From assembly GCF_002222055.1 (NCBI RefSeq), contig NZ_MUGS01000051.1, positions 62,001 to 126,000 on the forward strand: a DNA stretch of 64,000 bases, read 5' to 3'. Origin of the DNA: Flavobacterium araucananum (lineage in GTDB: Bacteria > Bacteroidota > Bacteroidia > Flavobacteriales > Flavobacteriaceae). Position 1 is the first letter of the stretch. The number at the start of each line of letters is the position of its first letter. Below the pieces are notes generated by a model that was not told the origin of the DNA, ran no database searches, and worked only from the letters and a program-made list of their open reading frames with translations. Position numbers and translations under genes: made by a program. Below, piece after piece: positions 25,756 through 36,052 of the stretch.

Positions 25756-27177
25756 TTATTCTGCGTTGTCTAAAAAATCTTTGATTTTATCGACATATCT
25801 ATCAAAAAATGATCTTCTGATTTTTGTTTCCGTAGATTCTGCCTTACCCGAACCGTTTCTGGTTTCTCTTGAATCTTCGATAGTTTCTACTCTTTCAACG
25901 TAGTTTTCTTCGACTTCGTATCGGGGTGGAACAGGTTGTTGCGGCTGCGGAGGAATGTTTCTGTACACCACTTTTGTCTGTTCATTTACAATCTCCATTC
26001 TAACAGCACTTTGCGTACTATTTTCGATACTGTTCATTACTAAACCAACTGCTGTTGCAAACAACGGACTTGAAATTTCTTCGCTTGAATTTCCTGCCAG
26101 ATGCTCATTTGGATATCCAATTCTGGTATCCATACCGGTAATGTACTCTACTAATTGTTTTATATGTTTTAGCTGAGCTCCACCACCTGTAAGGACAATT
26201 CCTGCTATTAATTTTTTGCGGGGATCTTCGTGTCCATAAGCTTTAATTTCTGCAAAAACCTGCTCTACAATTTCTACTACACGAGCATGAATAATTTTAG
26301 ATAAGTTTTTAAGCGAAATCTCTTTTGGCTCTCTGCCTCTTAAACCCGGAATAGAAACAATCTCGTTGTCTTTATTTTCTCCCGGCCAGGCTGATCCGAA
26401 TTTTATTTTTAACAGCTCTGCTTGTTTTTCGATAATCGAACAACCTTCTTTAATATCATCAGTAATTACATTTCCTCCAAAAGGAATTACGGCTGTATGA
26501 CGAATAATACCATCTTTAAAAATGGCTAAATCTGTTGTTCCGCCACCAATATCGATCAAAGCTACACCGGCTTCTTTTTCTTCCTGACTCAAAACAGCAT
26601 CTGCCGAAGCCAATGGTTCTAATGTCAATCCTGACAATTCGATTCCGGAACTCTGAATACATCTTCCAACATTTCTAATCGAAGAAGCTTGCCCAACTAC
26701 TACGTGAAAACTGGATTCCAGTCTTCCACCGTACATCCCGATTGGTTCTTTTATTTCAGATTGCCCGTCGATTTTAAACTCTTGTGGCAAAACATGAATA
26801 ATTTCTTCTCCCGGTAACATCGCCAGTTTATTAACCTGGTCGATTAAAAGCTGAATGTCTTTTTCGCCAATTACTTCTTCCGGATTACTACGGCTGATGT
26901 AATCTGTATGCTGTATACTTCTTATGTGTTGTCCGGCAATACCCACAACAACATCTTTTATTTTGTAACCTGAATTGTTTTCTGCTTCAAGTATTGCTTG
27001 TTGTATCGATTGAATAGTTTGTGTAATGTTGTTTACAACTCCTCTTGCAACTCCCAGACTTTTGGATTTACCAATACCCAGAATTTCCAACTTACCATAC
27101 TCATTCTTCTTGCCGATCATGGCAACTATCTTTGTCGTTCCAATATCTAGACCTACTGCAATGTTATCTTTTTCCAT
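25756..27177 (-). CDS. ftsA: cell division protein FtsA
   Basis: 473 residues. Actin-like ATPase: phosphate 1 motif VGLDIGTTKIVAMIG, phosphate 2 ALIDIGGGTTDLAIF, adenosine motif IVLTGGGAQLKHI. Residues 400-450 form a proline-rich and charged linker, and the last 20 residues, SFFDRYVDKIKDFLDNAE, form the amphipathic membrane-binding helix. FtsA tethers FtsZ to the inner membrane. It lies 6 bp after ftsQ. Confidence 0.97.
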   Translation of the reverse strand: MEKDNIAVGLDIGTTKIVAMIGKKNEYGKLEILGIGKSKSLGVARGVVNNITQTIQSIQQAILEAENNSGYKIKDVVVGIAGQHIRSIQHTDYISRSNPEEVIGEKDIQLLIDQVNKLAMLPGEEIIHVLPQEFKIDGQSEIKEPIGMYGGRLESSFHVVVGQASSIRNVGRCIQSSGIELSGLTLEPLASADAVLSQEEKEAGVALIDIGGGTTDLAIFKDGIIRHTAVIPFGGNVITDDIKEGCSIIEKQAELLKIKFGSAWPGENKDNEIVSIPGLRGREPKEISLKNLSKIIHARVVEIVEQVFAEIKAYGHEDPRKKLIAGIVLTGGGAQLKHIKQLVEYITGMDTRIGYPNEHLAGNSSEEISSPLFATAVGLVMNSIENSTQSAVRMEIVNEQTKVVYRNIPPQPQQPVPPRYEVEENYVERVETIEDSRETRNGSGKAESTETKIRRSFFDRYVDKIKDFLDNAE

Positions 27178-27183
27178 TTTCTA

Positions 27184-27906
27184 TTATTTTGTGCAAACTA
27201 CTTGTTCCGTAAACCTAAGGTCAATTTTTTTATATCTGTATAACGAACTGTCTAAAACCGCTTTTTGAAAAAAGGCTTTATAGTTATCAAATTTCTTATC
27301 AACATTCATCGTTCTGCCAAAATCGATGAAGTAATTATAATTTCTATTAAACATTTTTAAGCTACCATTAGGCATAATCTGTATTGCAATGATGTTTTTT
27401 TTCAAAAACGCATCGTCATAAATTGTGCGAAATAGAGTAGCTAAATCTTCGTTATTTTTTTTATTTATTGCCCCGGAAACAAGAGGAACCCGAGCGGTAA
27501 AATTATCCGACAAAGGCATTTTATTACCCTCATAGTCAATATAAAAAGAAGAGTCACCATCATAAACTCTCGCTATTGGTGTCTTCTGTTTTACTACCGC
27601 TTTTAGAACCCCATCGATACTTACAAAAACATCTGACTTTTCAATCATCGCTTGCGTATCAAGGGTTTTCTCAATCTTATTCAAATCTAACTCATCTTTT
27701 CGGATACTGGAAGCGTCTCTTTTATTTTCTATCAACAATTTATTAACCGTTTCCGGCTTTACAAAAAGCGTATTTTCTCCTACAAAAACGACCATGGATT
27801 TTTTTAATTTCCGATCACCATTTCGATGTTGAGCAAAAGAATATAAAAAAAGTACTAGCCCTAAAATGAGAATTAATCTAACATTTGTCCAATTAAATAT
27901 TTTCAT
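27184..27906 (-). CDS. ftsQ: cell division protein FtsQ
   Basis: 240 residues. One membrane helix at residues 10-26 (VRLILILGLVLFLYSFA), then a POTRA-like segment (VFVGENTLFVKPETVNKLLIE, KTLDTQAMIEKSDVFVSIDGVLKAVVKQKTPIARV) and an FtsQ domain. It links early and late divisome proteins in the periplasm. Its start overlaps the 3-prime end of murC by 14 bp, giving translational coupling. The sequence is divergent from E. coli FtsQ, but position and layout support the call. Confidence 0.92.
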   Translation of the reverse strand: MKIFNWTNVRLILILGLVLFLYSFAQHRNGDRKLKKSMVVFVGENTLFVKPETVNKLLIENKRDASSIRKDELDLNKIEKTLDTQAMIEKSDVFVSIDGVLKAVVKQKTPIARVYDGDSSFYIDYEGNKMPLSDNFTARVPLVSGAINKKNNEDLATLFRTIYDDAFLKKNIIAIQIMPNGSLKMFNRNYNYFIDFGRTMNVDKKFDNYKAFFQKAVLDSSLYRYKKIDLRFTEQVVCTK

Positions 27907-29242
27907 TTAGCATTTTTTTGATTGATGGAACCATTTCACCAATATCACCAGCTCCTATTGTTACAATTATTGGCGCATCACTGGCTTTGATCTCCGCTAA
28001 TAAATCACTTTTTGCAACAATTTTCTTGTTCGAATTTGTCATTTTTCCCAGCAACCAATCAGATGTAATCCCTTCCATCGGTAATTCGCGTGCCGGATAA
28101 ATATCCATTAAAAATACTTCATCAAAAGCCGATAAACTTTCGGCAAATCCATCTGCAAAATCTCTTGTTCTGCTAAACAAATGGGGCTGAAAAATTGCTA
28201 ATACTTTACGATTCGGGTATAACTCCCTTACTGCCTGGTGTACTGCATTTATTTCTGTTGGATGATGCGCATAATCATCTATGTAAACTAAATTTTCGCT
28301 TTTAATCTGATACGAAAAACGTCTTCTTATTCCGTTGAATGAAGCAATGGCTTTTGCAATCAAGTCGGTCGGGGTGCCAAAAGTCTTTGCCATCGCAATA
28401 GCCATCAATCCATTCATTAAATTGTGTTTTCCAGGCAATCCAAAATGTAAATCTTTTATAATTTCTGATGGTGTTTGTACATCAAAAACATAGCTTCCGT
28501 CCTCAATTCGAACATTAAAAGCCTTGTAAACAGCATCTTCGTTTATAGCACATTGTACACCCTCTAGTGGCAACTCTTTTGTTATAAACAGTTTATTTTT
28601 ATCTTCTACTTTCGAAGCAAATTCTACAAACGAAGCTTCAATTGCTTCACTTGTTCCGTAAATATCCAAATGATCTGCATCCATAGAGGTAATGCAGGCA
28701 ATATTGGGATGCAAATGCAAAAATGAACGATCAAATTCATCTGCCTCTACAACTGTTACTGTTTTACCGTTCCCTATCAAATTCGAATTATAATTCTCTA
28801 CAATACCACCCACAAAAGCTGTAACATCTGCACCACTTTCATACAGTATATGTCCTAAAATACTTGACGTTGTTGTTTTTCCGTGTGTTCCGGCAACCGC
28901 AAAACTAAAAGTGTCCTTGGTGATAATCCCTAAAACTTCGGCACGCTTTTTAATCTCGTAATTTCTTTCTATAAAATAATTCCATTCTGAATGTGTTTTT
29001 GGAACCGCAGGCGTAAAAATTACCAACGTATTTTCTGCAAAATAATCAGACGGAATCAAATTGATGTTATCTTCAAAATGAATCTCAATACCACTTTCGA
29101 TCAATTCACTCGTTAACATTGATGGCGTTTTGTCGTAACCAGAAACCTGTTTCCCGATATTTTTAAAATAACGGGCCAGAGCACTCATTCCGATGCCTCC
29201 AATGCCAATAAAATAAACGTTTTGTATTTGATTTAAATTCAT
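27893..29242 (-). CDS. murC: UDP-N-acetylmuramate--L-alanine ligase MurC
   Basis: 449 residues. Mur ligase order: Rossmann start VYFIGIGGIGMSALARYF, ATP loop AVAGTHGKTTTSSILG, DADHLDIYG, and the substrate region YIDDYAHHPTEINA. It adds L-Ala to UDP-MurNAc in the cytosol. A 153-bp gap to murG upstream holds a small AACGC/GCGTT hairpin and could contain an internal promoter or attenuator; that is a guess. Confidence 0.97.
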   Translation of the reverse strand: MNLNQIQNVYFIGIGGIGMSALARYFKNIGKQVSGYDKTPSMLTSELIESGIEIHFEDNINLIPSDYFAENTLVIFTPAVPKTHSEWNYFIERNYEIKKRAEVLGIITKDTFSFAVAGTHGKTTTSSILGHILYESGADVTAFVGGIVENYNSNLIGNGKTVTVVEADEFDRSFLHLHPNIACITSMDADHLDIYGTSEAIEASFVEFASKVEDKNKLFITKELPLEGVQCAINEDAVYKAFNVRIEDGSYVFDVQTPSEIIKDLHFGLPGKHNLMNGLMAIAMAKTFGTPTDLIAKAIASFNGIRRRFSYQIKSENLVYIDDYAHHPTEINAVHQAVRELYPNRKVLAIFQPHLFSRTRDFADGFAESLSAFDEVFLMDIYPARELPMEGITSDWLLGKMTNSNKKIVAKSDLLAEIKASDAPIIVTIGAGDIGEMVPSIKKMLNENI

Positions 29243-29395
29243 TTCTATTTAATTTTGAGCTATTTACAAGTTGCTTTATTCTATAAAAAACTAGTAATTA
29301 AGCCTTTGTAATTTTATTTTTTTAACAACTCAAAACGCCTAAAAATAGCGTTCTAAATTTTTAATTTTGTTCTATAATTTTCGAAAAAAGTTATA

Positions 29396-30481
29396 TTATA
29401 ACAACTTTTTAATCTGATCTACAATAACTTTTGTAGCATTAGGCATTGCCAATTTTTTGATGTTATCACTTAATTGTTTTTGCTTTCCCTGATCTTTTAA
29501 TAAGGCTTCAAAAACAATATTAAACTGACTGTCCAATTCTGATTCTTTCAACAAAATAGCTCCTTTTGCATCTACTATTGCCTGAGCGTTTTTAGTCTGA
29601 TGATCTTCGGCTACGTTTGGCGAAGGAATAAAAATTACAGGTTTCCCCACAATAGATAATTCTGATACTGATGATGCTCCTGCACGCGAAATAATTACAT
29701 CTGCCGCAGCATACACAAAATCCATTCTTTCTATAAAATCAACTACCCTTACGTTTTGCTGATTGTGCTTTTTATACTCTTCAAAATATAATTTCCCGCA
29801 TTGCCAGATGACCTGAACATCTTGCGAAAGTATATCCTGCAATTCTTTTTCGATTAACTGATTGACTCTTCTCGCCCCTAAACTTCCGCCTAGAACCAAC
29901 AATGTTTTTTTATTAGGATCTAAGCCATAAAAAGCTATTGCTTCGTCACGTTTGCTTTCAATATCTATTAAATCCTGACGAACGGGATTTCCGGTTAGAA
30001 TGATTTTATTTTTAGGAAAAAATCGCTCTAAGTTTTCGTACGCCACACAAATAGCATTTGCCTTTTTACTCAATAATTTATTGGTAATTCCGGGAAATGA
30101 ATTTTGTTCCTGAATTACAGTCGGGATTCCTGCCCCTCCCGCTGCCTGCAATAATGGCCCGCTTGCAAAACCACCTGTGCCTATTACAACATTGGGTTTA
30201 AACTGTTTGATAATTCGTCTTGACTCTAGCAAACTTGTTGCCAATTTTAGCGGAAACATCAAATTTTGCAAGGTCAATTTACGCTGCAATCCGGCAATCC
30301 AAAGTCCTTTTATTTCATAACCTGCCTGTGGCACTTTTTGCATTTCCATTTTATCCTTGGCTCCCACAAAAAGAAACTCAGCATCAGGAAATTGTGTTTT
30401 TAATTCATTAGCAATAGCAATTGCAGGATAGATATGCCCTCCTGTTCCTCCACCGCTTAATATGAATTTATAATTTGTCAT
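29396..30481 (-). CDS. murG: lipid II-forming GlcNAc transferase MurG
   Basis: 361 residues. GT28 family: ILSGGGTGGHIYPAIAIANEL, VIGTGGFASGPLLQAA, IPTVIQEQNSFPGITNK, LGGSLGARRVNQ and the UDP-GlcNAc site ISRAGASSVSELSIVGKPVIFIP. It transfers GlcNAc to lipid I at the inner face of the membrane. It lies 47 bp after ftsW. Confidence 0.97.
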   Translation of the reverse strand: MTNYKFILSGGGTGGHIYPAIAIANELKTQFPDAEFLFVGAKDKMEMQKVPQAGYEIKGLWIAGLQRKLTLQNLMFPLKLATSLLESRRIIKQFKPNVVIGTGGFASGPLLQAAGGAGIPTVIQEQNSFPGITNKLLSKKANAICVAYENLERFFPKNKIILTGNPVRQDLIDIESKRDEAIAFYGLDPNKKTLLVLGGSLGARRVNQLIEKELQDILSQDVQVIWQCGKLYFEEYKKHNQQNVRVVDFIERMDFVYAAADVIISRAGASSVSELSIVGKPVIFIPSPNVAEDHQTKNAQAIVDAKGAILLKESELDSQFNIVFEALLKDQGKQKQLSDNIKKLAMPNATKVIVDQIKKLL

Positions 30482-30528
30482 ATTTTTAAAAGTTATTCGC
30501 TTTAAAAACTATTCTGTTTTTTATTTTT

Positions 30529-31848
30529 TTACTTGTTCAAAACTGCATTCATCGGATTTCTCGAATTATCTTCGATAGAATACATCCCTTCTTCTTCATA
30601 AACCGATTCTCTTTCATCCTCTATCAAATCTTCTTCGGCCAATTCTTTGTCTATTAATCTTTGAAGTGCTTCTTTTCGTCTTTCTTTTTCCTCTTGCTCT
30701 TCGGCGATTTCTTCTTCTTTTTTGGTTACACTAATAATAATTCCAAGAGAAAAACAAGTCATCCAGATCGAACTACCACCACTACTAATAAGCGGAAGGG
30801 TTTGCCCTGTTACCGGCAATAATTCTACAGCAACTGCCATATTAATCATCGCCTGAAATATCATTGGAAATCCAAGCCCAACGACGACTAATTTCCCAAA
30901 TAGCGTATTTGCTTTATGTGAGGCTATCACAAATCTAAACAGCAATAATAAATATAAAACCAATATCGCTACCCCACCTACTAAACCATATTCTTCGACA
31001 ATAATCGCATAGATAAAATCGGAAGAGGATTGTGGCAAAAAGTTTTTCTGAACACTTTTTCCCGGTCCTAAACCACCTAATTTTCCTGAGGCAATAGCGA
31101 TTTTCGCTTTCTCGATTTGATAATCATCTTCGTCCGGTTTGTCTGAGGTAAAATTCGTAATACGACTTTCCCATGTTGATACCCTGCTAAAGAATCTTGA
31201 ATCCGGAAAAGCTTTGGCTACCAAAAGAAAAAACAAAAGCATAGCAACTCCGGAACCTATGATAAAACCAATATATTTTAATGGATACCTGCCAATAAAA
31301 GTCAACATAATTACCATTGAAAATATCAATGCCGTAGTCGAAAAGTTGGCTGGCAATATAAGCACCAGGGTTATAAAAACCGGCAACCATAACTGTATTA
31401 ACGACGTTTGAAAAGGTTCGTTTTCGTCTCTGGTTTTCGATAAATAACGGGCAACATATATAAATAATATACTCGCCGCCAAAGTCGATGTTTGAAACGT
31501 AATACCAATAAAAGGTACCTGAATCCAACGGCTTGCATTTGCTCCCGCAATTACAGTTCCTTTTAGAAGCGTATAGGCCAATAAAATCCAGACAACAGGA
31601 AGGGCAACTTTCGAAATCGCTCTAAAATAATGATACGGCACTCTATGAACCCAATAAATAATCAGGAAACCAATACAAATATGTGCAAGATGTTTTACCA
31701 AATAACCCAGTGTATTTCCGGTTCCGTGACCTATATATGCCAAATTACTACTCGCACTAAAAACAGGCATAAACGAAAACAACGCCAATAAAGCCACGAA
31801 TGACCATATTACCCTATCTCCTTTTAATTTGTTCACTAATTCCTTCAT
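30529..31848 (-). CDS. ftsW: septal peptidoglycan polymerase FtsW
   Basis: 439 residues. SEDS family with about ten membrane helices and the motifs ANASRWIQVPFIGITFQTS, GLGPGKSVQKNFLPQSSSDFIYAIIVEEYG and PVTGQTLPLISSGGSSIW. It polymerises glycan strands together with FtsI. The C-terminal about 60 residues are highly charged (KEEEIAEEQEEKERRKE) and cytosolic, longer than in E. coli. The 71-bp inverted-repeat element at 31854-31924 lies between murD and this gene. Confidence 0.96.
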   Translation of the reverse strand: MKELVNKLKGDRVIWSFVALLALFSFMPVFSASSNLAYIGHGTGNTLGYLVKHLAHICIGFLIIYWVHRVPYHYFRAISKVALPVVWILLAYTLLKGTVIAGANASRWIQVPFIGITFQTSTLAASILFIYVARYLSKTRDENEPFQTSLIQLWLPVFITLVLILPANFSTTALIFSMVIMLTFIGRYPLKYIGFIIGSGVAMLLFFLLVAKAFPDSRFFSRVSTWESRITNFTSDKPDEDDYQIEKAKIAIASGKLGGLGPGKSVQKNFLPQSSSDFIYAIIVEEYGLVGGVAILVLYLLLLFRFVIASHKANTLFGKLVVVGLGFPMIFQAMINMAVAVELLPVTGQTLPLISSGGSSIWMTCFSLGIIISVTKKEEEIAEEQEEKERRKEALQRLIDKELAEEDLIEDERESVYEEEGMYSIEDNSRNPMNAVLNK

Positions 31849-31853
31849 GCGTT

Positions 31854-31924
31854 TAGTTTCAAGTTTCTTTTGTTTCAGGCTTCATGTTTTAGGCGTCGAA
31901 CTTGAAACCTGAAACATGAAACTA
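31854..31924. repeat. 71-bp nested inverted repeat inside the dcw operon
   Basis: TAGTTTCAAGTTTC (31854-31867) pairs with GAAACATGAAACTA (31911-31924) with one mismatch, and inner words GTTTCAGG and CCTGAAAC pair as well. It fills the murD-ftsW gap. It looks like a small dispersed palindromic element; an RNA-level role in the operon is possible. Confidence 0.6.
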
Positions 31925-31927
31925 TTT

Positions 31928-33259
31928 TTATAAATTGTGTACTGCTTGTTTGAATTGTTTTCCACGATCTTCGTAGTTTTCGAATAAGTCGAAACTTGCG
32001 CAGGCTGGAGACAATAAAACAGCATCGCCTTTTTCTGTTAAACGTTGTGCTGTTTTTACAGCATCCGTCATGGTGTTTACTTCGACCATAATATCAACAA
32101 CATTTCCAAAAGCGTTAATAATTTTATGATTATCAACTCCAAGGCATATAATTGCTTTTACTTTTTCGCGAACCAATGACATTAATTCGTTATAATCGTT
32201 TCCTTTATCAACACCACCAACAATCCAAACTGTTGGTACATTCATACTGTCTAAAGCAAAAAAAGTAGCGTTTACGTTTGTTGCTTTTGAATCATTGATG
32301 TATTGGACATTCTGAATTTTTAATACTTTTTCTAAGCGGTGTTCAACACCTTGAAAATTGGATAAACTTTCGCGTATTGTTGCATTTCTAATTTGCATCA
32401 ATTTTGCTACAGAGCTTGCTGCCATTGCGTTTTTCATGTTATGTTTTCCTTCTAACGCAATGTATTCTGTTTCCATTGTAAACTCTTCTTGGTTGATCTT
32501 TATTTCCATTTTGTTGTTATTTATAGAAGCCCCTTCATCAAATTTTTCAGTCAATGAAAAAGGAATTAATTTTGCTTTTGTTGTGTTGTTTTTTAACCAT
32601 TCTCCAATTGCTTCATCATCTGCATCGTAAATAAGATAATCGCTTTCGGTCTGATTCATTGTTATTCGAAACTTTGAGTCAATGTATTTTTGATATTTAT
32701 ATTCGTATCGGTCTAAATGATCCGGACTAATATTTGTGATAATGGCAATATCGGGTCTGTAATCTATAATTCCGTCAAGCTGAAAACTACTGAGTTCAAG
32801 TACATAGGCATCATATTTATTTTCTGCCACCTGCCACGCAAAACTCTTCCCGATGTTTCCTCCTAAACCTACATTCAAACCTGCTGATTTCAACAAGTGA
32901 TGCGTTAACATTGTTGTAGTAGTTTTACCATTACTACCCGTAATTCCTATTGTTAGCGCTTCTGTAAAAGGTTTCGCAAATTCAATTTCTGAGATCACTT
33001 TAATTCCGACAGCGATAAGCTTTTGTACTATGGGAGATTTCTCTGGAATTCCCGGACTTTTCATCACCACATCGGCATTCAAAATCAGGTCTTCCGTATG
33101 TTTTTCTTCTTCCCAAGCAATTTTATTAATGATAAGAACTTCTTTGTAGCTCTCTTTTATCTTTCCAAAATCAGATACAAATACATCGTATCCTTGTTTT
33201 TTTCCCAGAATAGCAGTACCAACACCACTTTCTCCCCCTCCTAATACTACCAATCTCAT
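31928..33259 (-). CDS. murD: UDP-MurNAc-L-alanine--D-glutamate ligase MurD
   Basis: 443 residues. Mur ligase signatures: LVVLGGGESGVGTAILGK, ATP loop IGITGSNGKTTTTMLTHHLL, NISPDHLDRY, and YINDSKATNVNATFFAL. It adds D-Glu. It begins directly after the mraY stop with no gap. Confidence 0.97.
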   Translation of the reverse strand: MRLVVLGGGESGVGTAILGKKQGYDVFVSDFGKIKESYKEVLIINKIAWEEEKHTEDLILNADVVMKSPGIPEKSPIVQKLIAVGIKVISEIEFAKPFTEALTIGITGSNGKTTTTMLTHHLLKSAGLNVGLGGNIGKSFAWQVAENKYDAYVLELSSFQLDGIIDYRPDIAIITNISPDHLDRYEYKYQKYIDSKFRITMNQTESDYLIYDADDEAIGEWLKNNTTKAKLIPFSLTEKFDEGASINNNKMEIKINQEEFTMETEYIALEGKHNMKNAMAASSVAKLMQIRNATIRESLSNFQGVEHRLEKVLKIQNVQYINDSKATNVNATFFALDSMNVPTVWIVGGVDKGNDYNELMSLVREKVKAIICLGVDNHKIINAFGNVVDIMVEVNTMTDAVKTAQRLTEKGDAVLLSPACASFDLFENYEDRGKQFKQAVHNL

Positions 33260-34486
33260 CTATCTAAGTTTTAAAGTAACGATTGATAATATGGCTAACA
33301 TGATCGCAACGATCCAAAATCTGGTTACAATTTTACTCTCATGATATCCTTTCTTTTGGTAATGGTGATGTAACGGTGACATTAGAAAAATTCGTCGCCC
33401 TTCGCCAAAACGTTTTTTTGTATACTTAAAATAGGCTACTTGTAAAATTACCGAAGCACTTTCTGCCAGGAAAATACCGCAAAACAAAACAATCAATATT
33501 TCTTTTCGAACGGCAATCGCCAGAACTGCAATGATCCCTCCAATAGTCAAACTTCCTGTATCTCCCATAAAGACGGATGCGGGATAAGAATTGTACCAGA
33601 GAAAACCAATTAACGCCCCCACAAATGCGGATATAAAAACGGTCATCTCTCCCGAATTGGGGATGTACATAATATTGAGATAATTAGAAAAAATGATATT
33701 CCCGGACACAAACGTAAATATACCGAGCGCCAGAACAGATATTGCCGAGGTTCCCGCTGCGAGACCATCGATACCATCTGTTAAATTAGCTCCGTTAGAT
33801 ACGGCAGTTATAATAAAAATAACAACCGGTATAAAAATTAACCAAGCCCATTTTTCATATCCTTCGCCTGTCCAGGCTAGTATTTCGGCATAATCAAATT
33901 CATTATTTTTTACAAAAGGTATTGTTGTCGCCGTAGATTTTTCTTCAATCTGAGCAGGCATAACTATCGAAGTAGATGCTTTTACTCCTCCACTATAACC
34001 TGTATCTGTTCTTACCGTAACTGCAGGATTAAAGTAAAGTACGGTACCCACAATAAGACCTAAACCAACCTGACCAATAACTTTAAAAATTCCTTTAAGA
34101 CCTTGCTTGTCTTTTTTGAATATCTTGATGTAATCATCTACAAAACCAATAGTTCCCATCCAAAGCGTAGTTACAATAAGCAATACGATATAAATGTTTT
34201 GCAAACGGGCAAATAACAAAACCGGTACAAGGGTTGCAAAAATAATAATCAAACCACCCATTGTTGGCGTTCCTGCTTTTTCGTTTTGACCTGCAAGACC
34301 TAACTCACGAACTGTTTCACCAACTTGTTGATTGCGCAAAAAGTTTATAATTCTTTTTCCGTAAATGGTGGACAGAAGTAACGAAAGCATAAATGCTAAA
34401 GCTGATCTAAAAGTGATGTACTGAAAAACTCCAGCACCTGGCATGTCTAATGTTTTTCTTAAGTATTCAAATAAATAGTATAGCAT
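33260..34486 (-). CDS. mraY: phospho-MurNAc-pentapeptide transferase MraY
   Basis: 408 residues, about ten membrane helices. Motifs GKIINFLR-like start, EKAGTPTMGGLIII, FVDDYIKIFKKD, NGANLTDGIDGLAAGTSA and the histidine box FLMSPLHHHYQKKG. It makes lipid I. Between helices 4 and 5 it has a longer periplasmic loop of about 60 residues (TDTGYSGGVKASTSIVMP), common in Bacteroidota. 102 bp separate it from murE. Confidence 0.97.
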   Translation of the reverse strand: MLYYLFEYLRKTLDMPGAGVFQYITFRSALAFMLSLLLSTIYGKRIINFLRNQQVGETVRELGLAGQNEKAGTPTMGGLIIIFATLVPVLLFARLQNIYIVLLIVTTLWMGTIGFVDDYIKIFKKDKQGLKGIFKVIGQVGLGLIVGTVLYFNPAVTVRTDTGYSGGVKASTSIVMPAQIEEKSTATTIPFVKNNEFDYAEILAWTGEGYEKWAWLIFIPVVIFIITAVSNGANLTDGIDGLAAGTSAISVLALGIFTFVSGNIIFSNYLNIMYIPNSGEMTVFISAFVGALIGFLWYNSYPASVFMGDTGSLTIGGIIAVLAIAVRKEILIVLFCGIFLAESASVILQVAYFKYTKKRFGEGRRIFLMSPLHHHYQKKGYHESKIVTRFWIVAIMLAILSIVTLKLR

Positions 34487-34588
34487 ATATCTTGGTTTAT
34501 ATGGTTATTCGGTATTTTTTTTATTTGTAAGTTTTTGACTTTAATAATTATTCGATAAAACAAATAATCTATTAAACTGTTCAACTTT

Positions 34589-36052
34589 TTATTTTCCTAA
34601 TTGATCTAAAATTTCTTTAACAGTTTCCATATCATCAAAATGATGGCGAACACCACTTATTTCCTGATAGGTTTCATGACCTTTGCCGGCAATTAAAATA
34701 ATATCATTGGGCTGAGCCAATTGACATGCTGTTTTTATAGCTTGTTTTCTGTCGGTAATTCTCAATATTTTTTTATAATTATGAGCTTCAACTCCTTTTT
34801 CCATCTCATCCAAAATCACTTCCGGATCTTCGTTTCTGGGATTATCAGATGTTAAAATTGCTTTATCACTAAGATCTGTTGCAATTTTAGCCATAATTGG
34901 TCGCTTTGTTTTATCTCTGTTTCCTCCACACCCCACAACCGTAATGAGTTGTTCGTTTTTAGTACGGATATCATTTATTGTATTTAAAACATTATCAAGC
35001 GCATCCGGTGTATGTGCATAATCTACAATTGCAGTAATATTCGTTTCTGAAACAATGTATTGAAAACGCCCCGAAACACTCTCTAAGTCAGACAATAAAC
35101 GAAGAGCTTCAAGACTATCCATCCCCAGTTCTACAGCCGTTCCATAAATTGCCAAAACATTATAAGCATTAAAAGTCCCTATTAGTTTTACCCAAACTTC
35201 ATTGTCGTTTACTTTTAATAACAATCCTGACAATTGGCTTTCTAAAATCTGTGCTTTAAAATCAGCATACGATTTTAAGGCATAAGTAAATTTTCTCGCC
35301 ACTGTATTTTGCAACATCACAGTTCCGTTTTTATCATCTATGTTAGACAAAGCAAAAGCTGATTTTGGCAATGAATCAAAAAATGATTTTTTTACGTCTC
35401 TGTATTCTGCAAAAGTTGGATGATAATCTAAATGATCGTGTGATAAATTGGTAAAAATTCCTCCCACAAAATGCAATGCTTCTGTACGTTTCTGGTGAAT
35501 TCCGTGCGAACTCACTTCCATAAAACAATGCGTTACACCTGCTTCGATCATTTCATTTAAATAATGATTTATTGTTATAGAATCCGGTGTTGTATGCGTT
35601 GCCTTATACTCCGTTTGATCGACCATGATTTTTACCGTTGATAATAAACCAACTTTAAAACCTGCCTTTTCAAACAACTGAAACAATAACGATGCAATGG
35701 TCGTTTTTCCGTTTGTACCTGTAACACCAACCAGTTTTAATTTTTCTGAAGGATTCCCAAAATAATTGGCCGCCATAAAAGCTAAAGCCGTATTGGTATC
35801 TTTTACTTTAATATAAGTAATTCCTTTTTCGACATGCTCCGGCAACGTATCGCAAATAATCGCAATTGCCCCTAATTGAATAGCCTTTTCTATATAATCA
35901 TGCCCATCAGAAAGTGATCCGCGAATCGCCACAAAAACATCCTTATCTTCAATTTTTCTTGAATCAAAATCAATTTTATGTATATCAATTTCTGTCGAAC
36001 CTGTTACAGACTCAATAGCTACTTTATATAATATGTCTTTCAGTATTTTCAC
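34589..36052 (-). CDS. murE: UDP-MurNAc-tripeptide synthetase MurE (meso-DAP type)
   Basis: 487 residues from GTG at 36052, which overlaps the ftsI stop in GTGA. ATP loop GVTGTNGKTTIASLL, NLSHDHLDYH, and SDNPRNEDP, the DNPR motif that marks diaminopimelate-adding enzymes. So the stem peptide should contain meso-DAP. Confidence 0.97.
   Translation of the reverse strand: MKILKDILYKVAIESVTGSTEIDIHKIDFDSRKIEDKDVFVAIRGSLSDGHDYIEKAIQLGAIAIICDTLPEHVEKGITYIKVKDTNTALAFMAANYFGNPSEKLKLVGVTGTNGKTTIASLLFQLFEKAGFKVGLLSTVKIMVDQTEYKATHTTPDSITINHYLNEMIEAGVTHCFMEVSSHGIHQKRTEALHFVGGIFTNLSHDHLDYHPTFAEYRDVKKSFFDSLPKSAFALSNIDDKNGTVMLQNTVARKFTYALKSYADFKAQILESQLSGLLLKVNDNEVWVKLIGTFNAYNVLAIYGTAVELGMDSLEALRLLSDLESVSGRFQYIVSETNITAIVDYAHTPDALDNVLNTINDIRTKNEQLITVVGCGGNRDKTKRPIMAKIATDLSDKAILTSDNPRNEDPEVILDEMEKGVEAHNYKKILRITDRKQAIKTACQLAQPNDIILIAGKGHETYQEISGVRHHFDDMETVKEILDQLGK

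Noticed and set aside
31187..31528. Open frame of 113 codons on the same strand as ftsW
   Set aside because: It is an alternative frame within the ftsW membrane helices.
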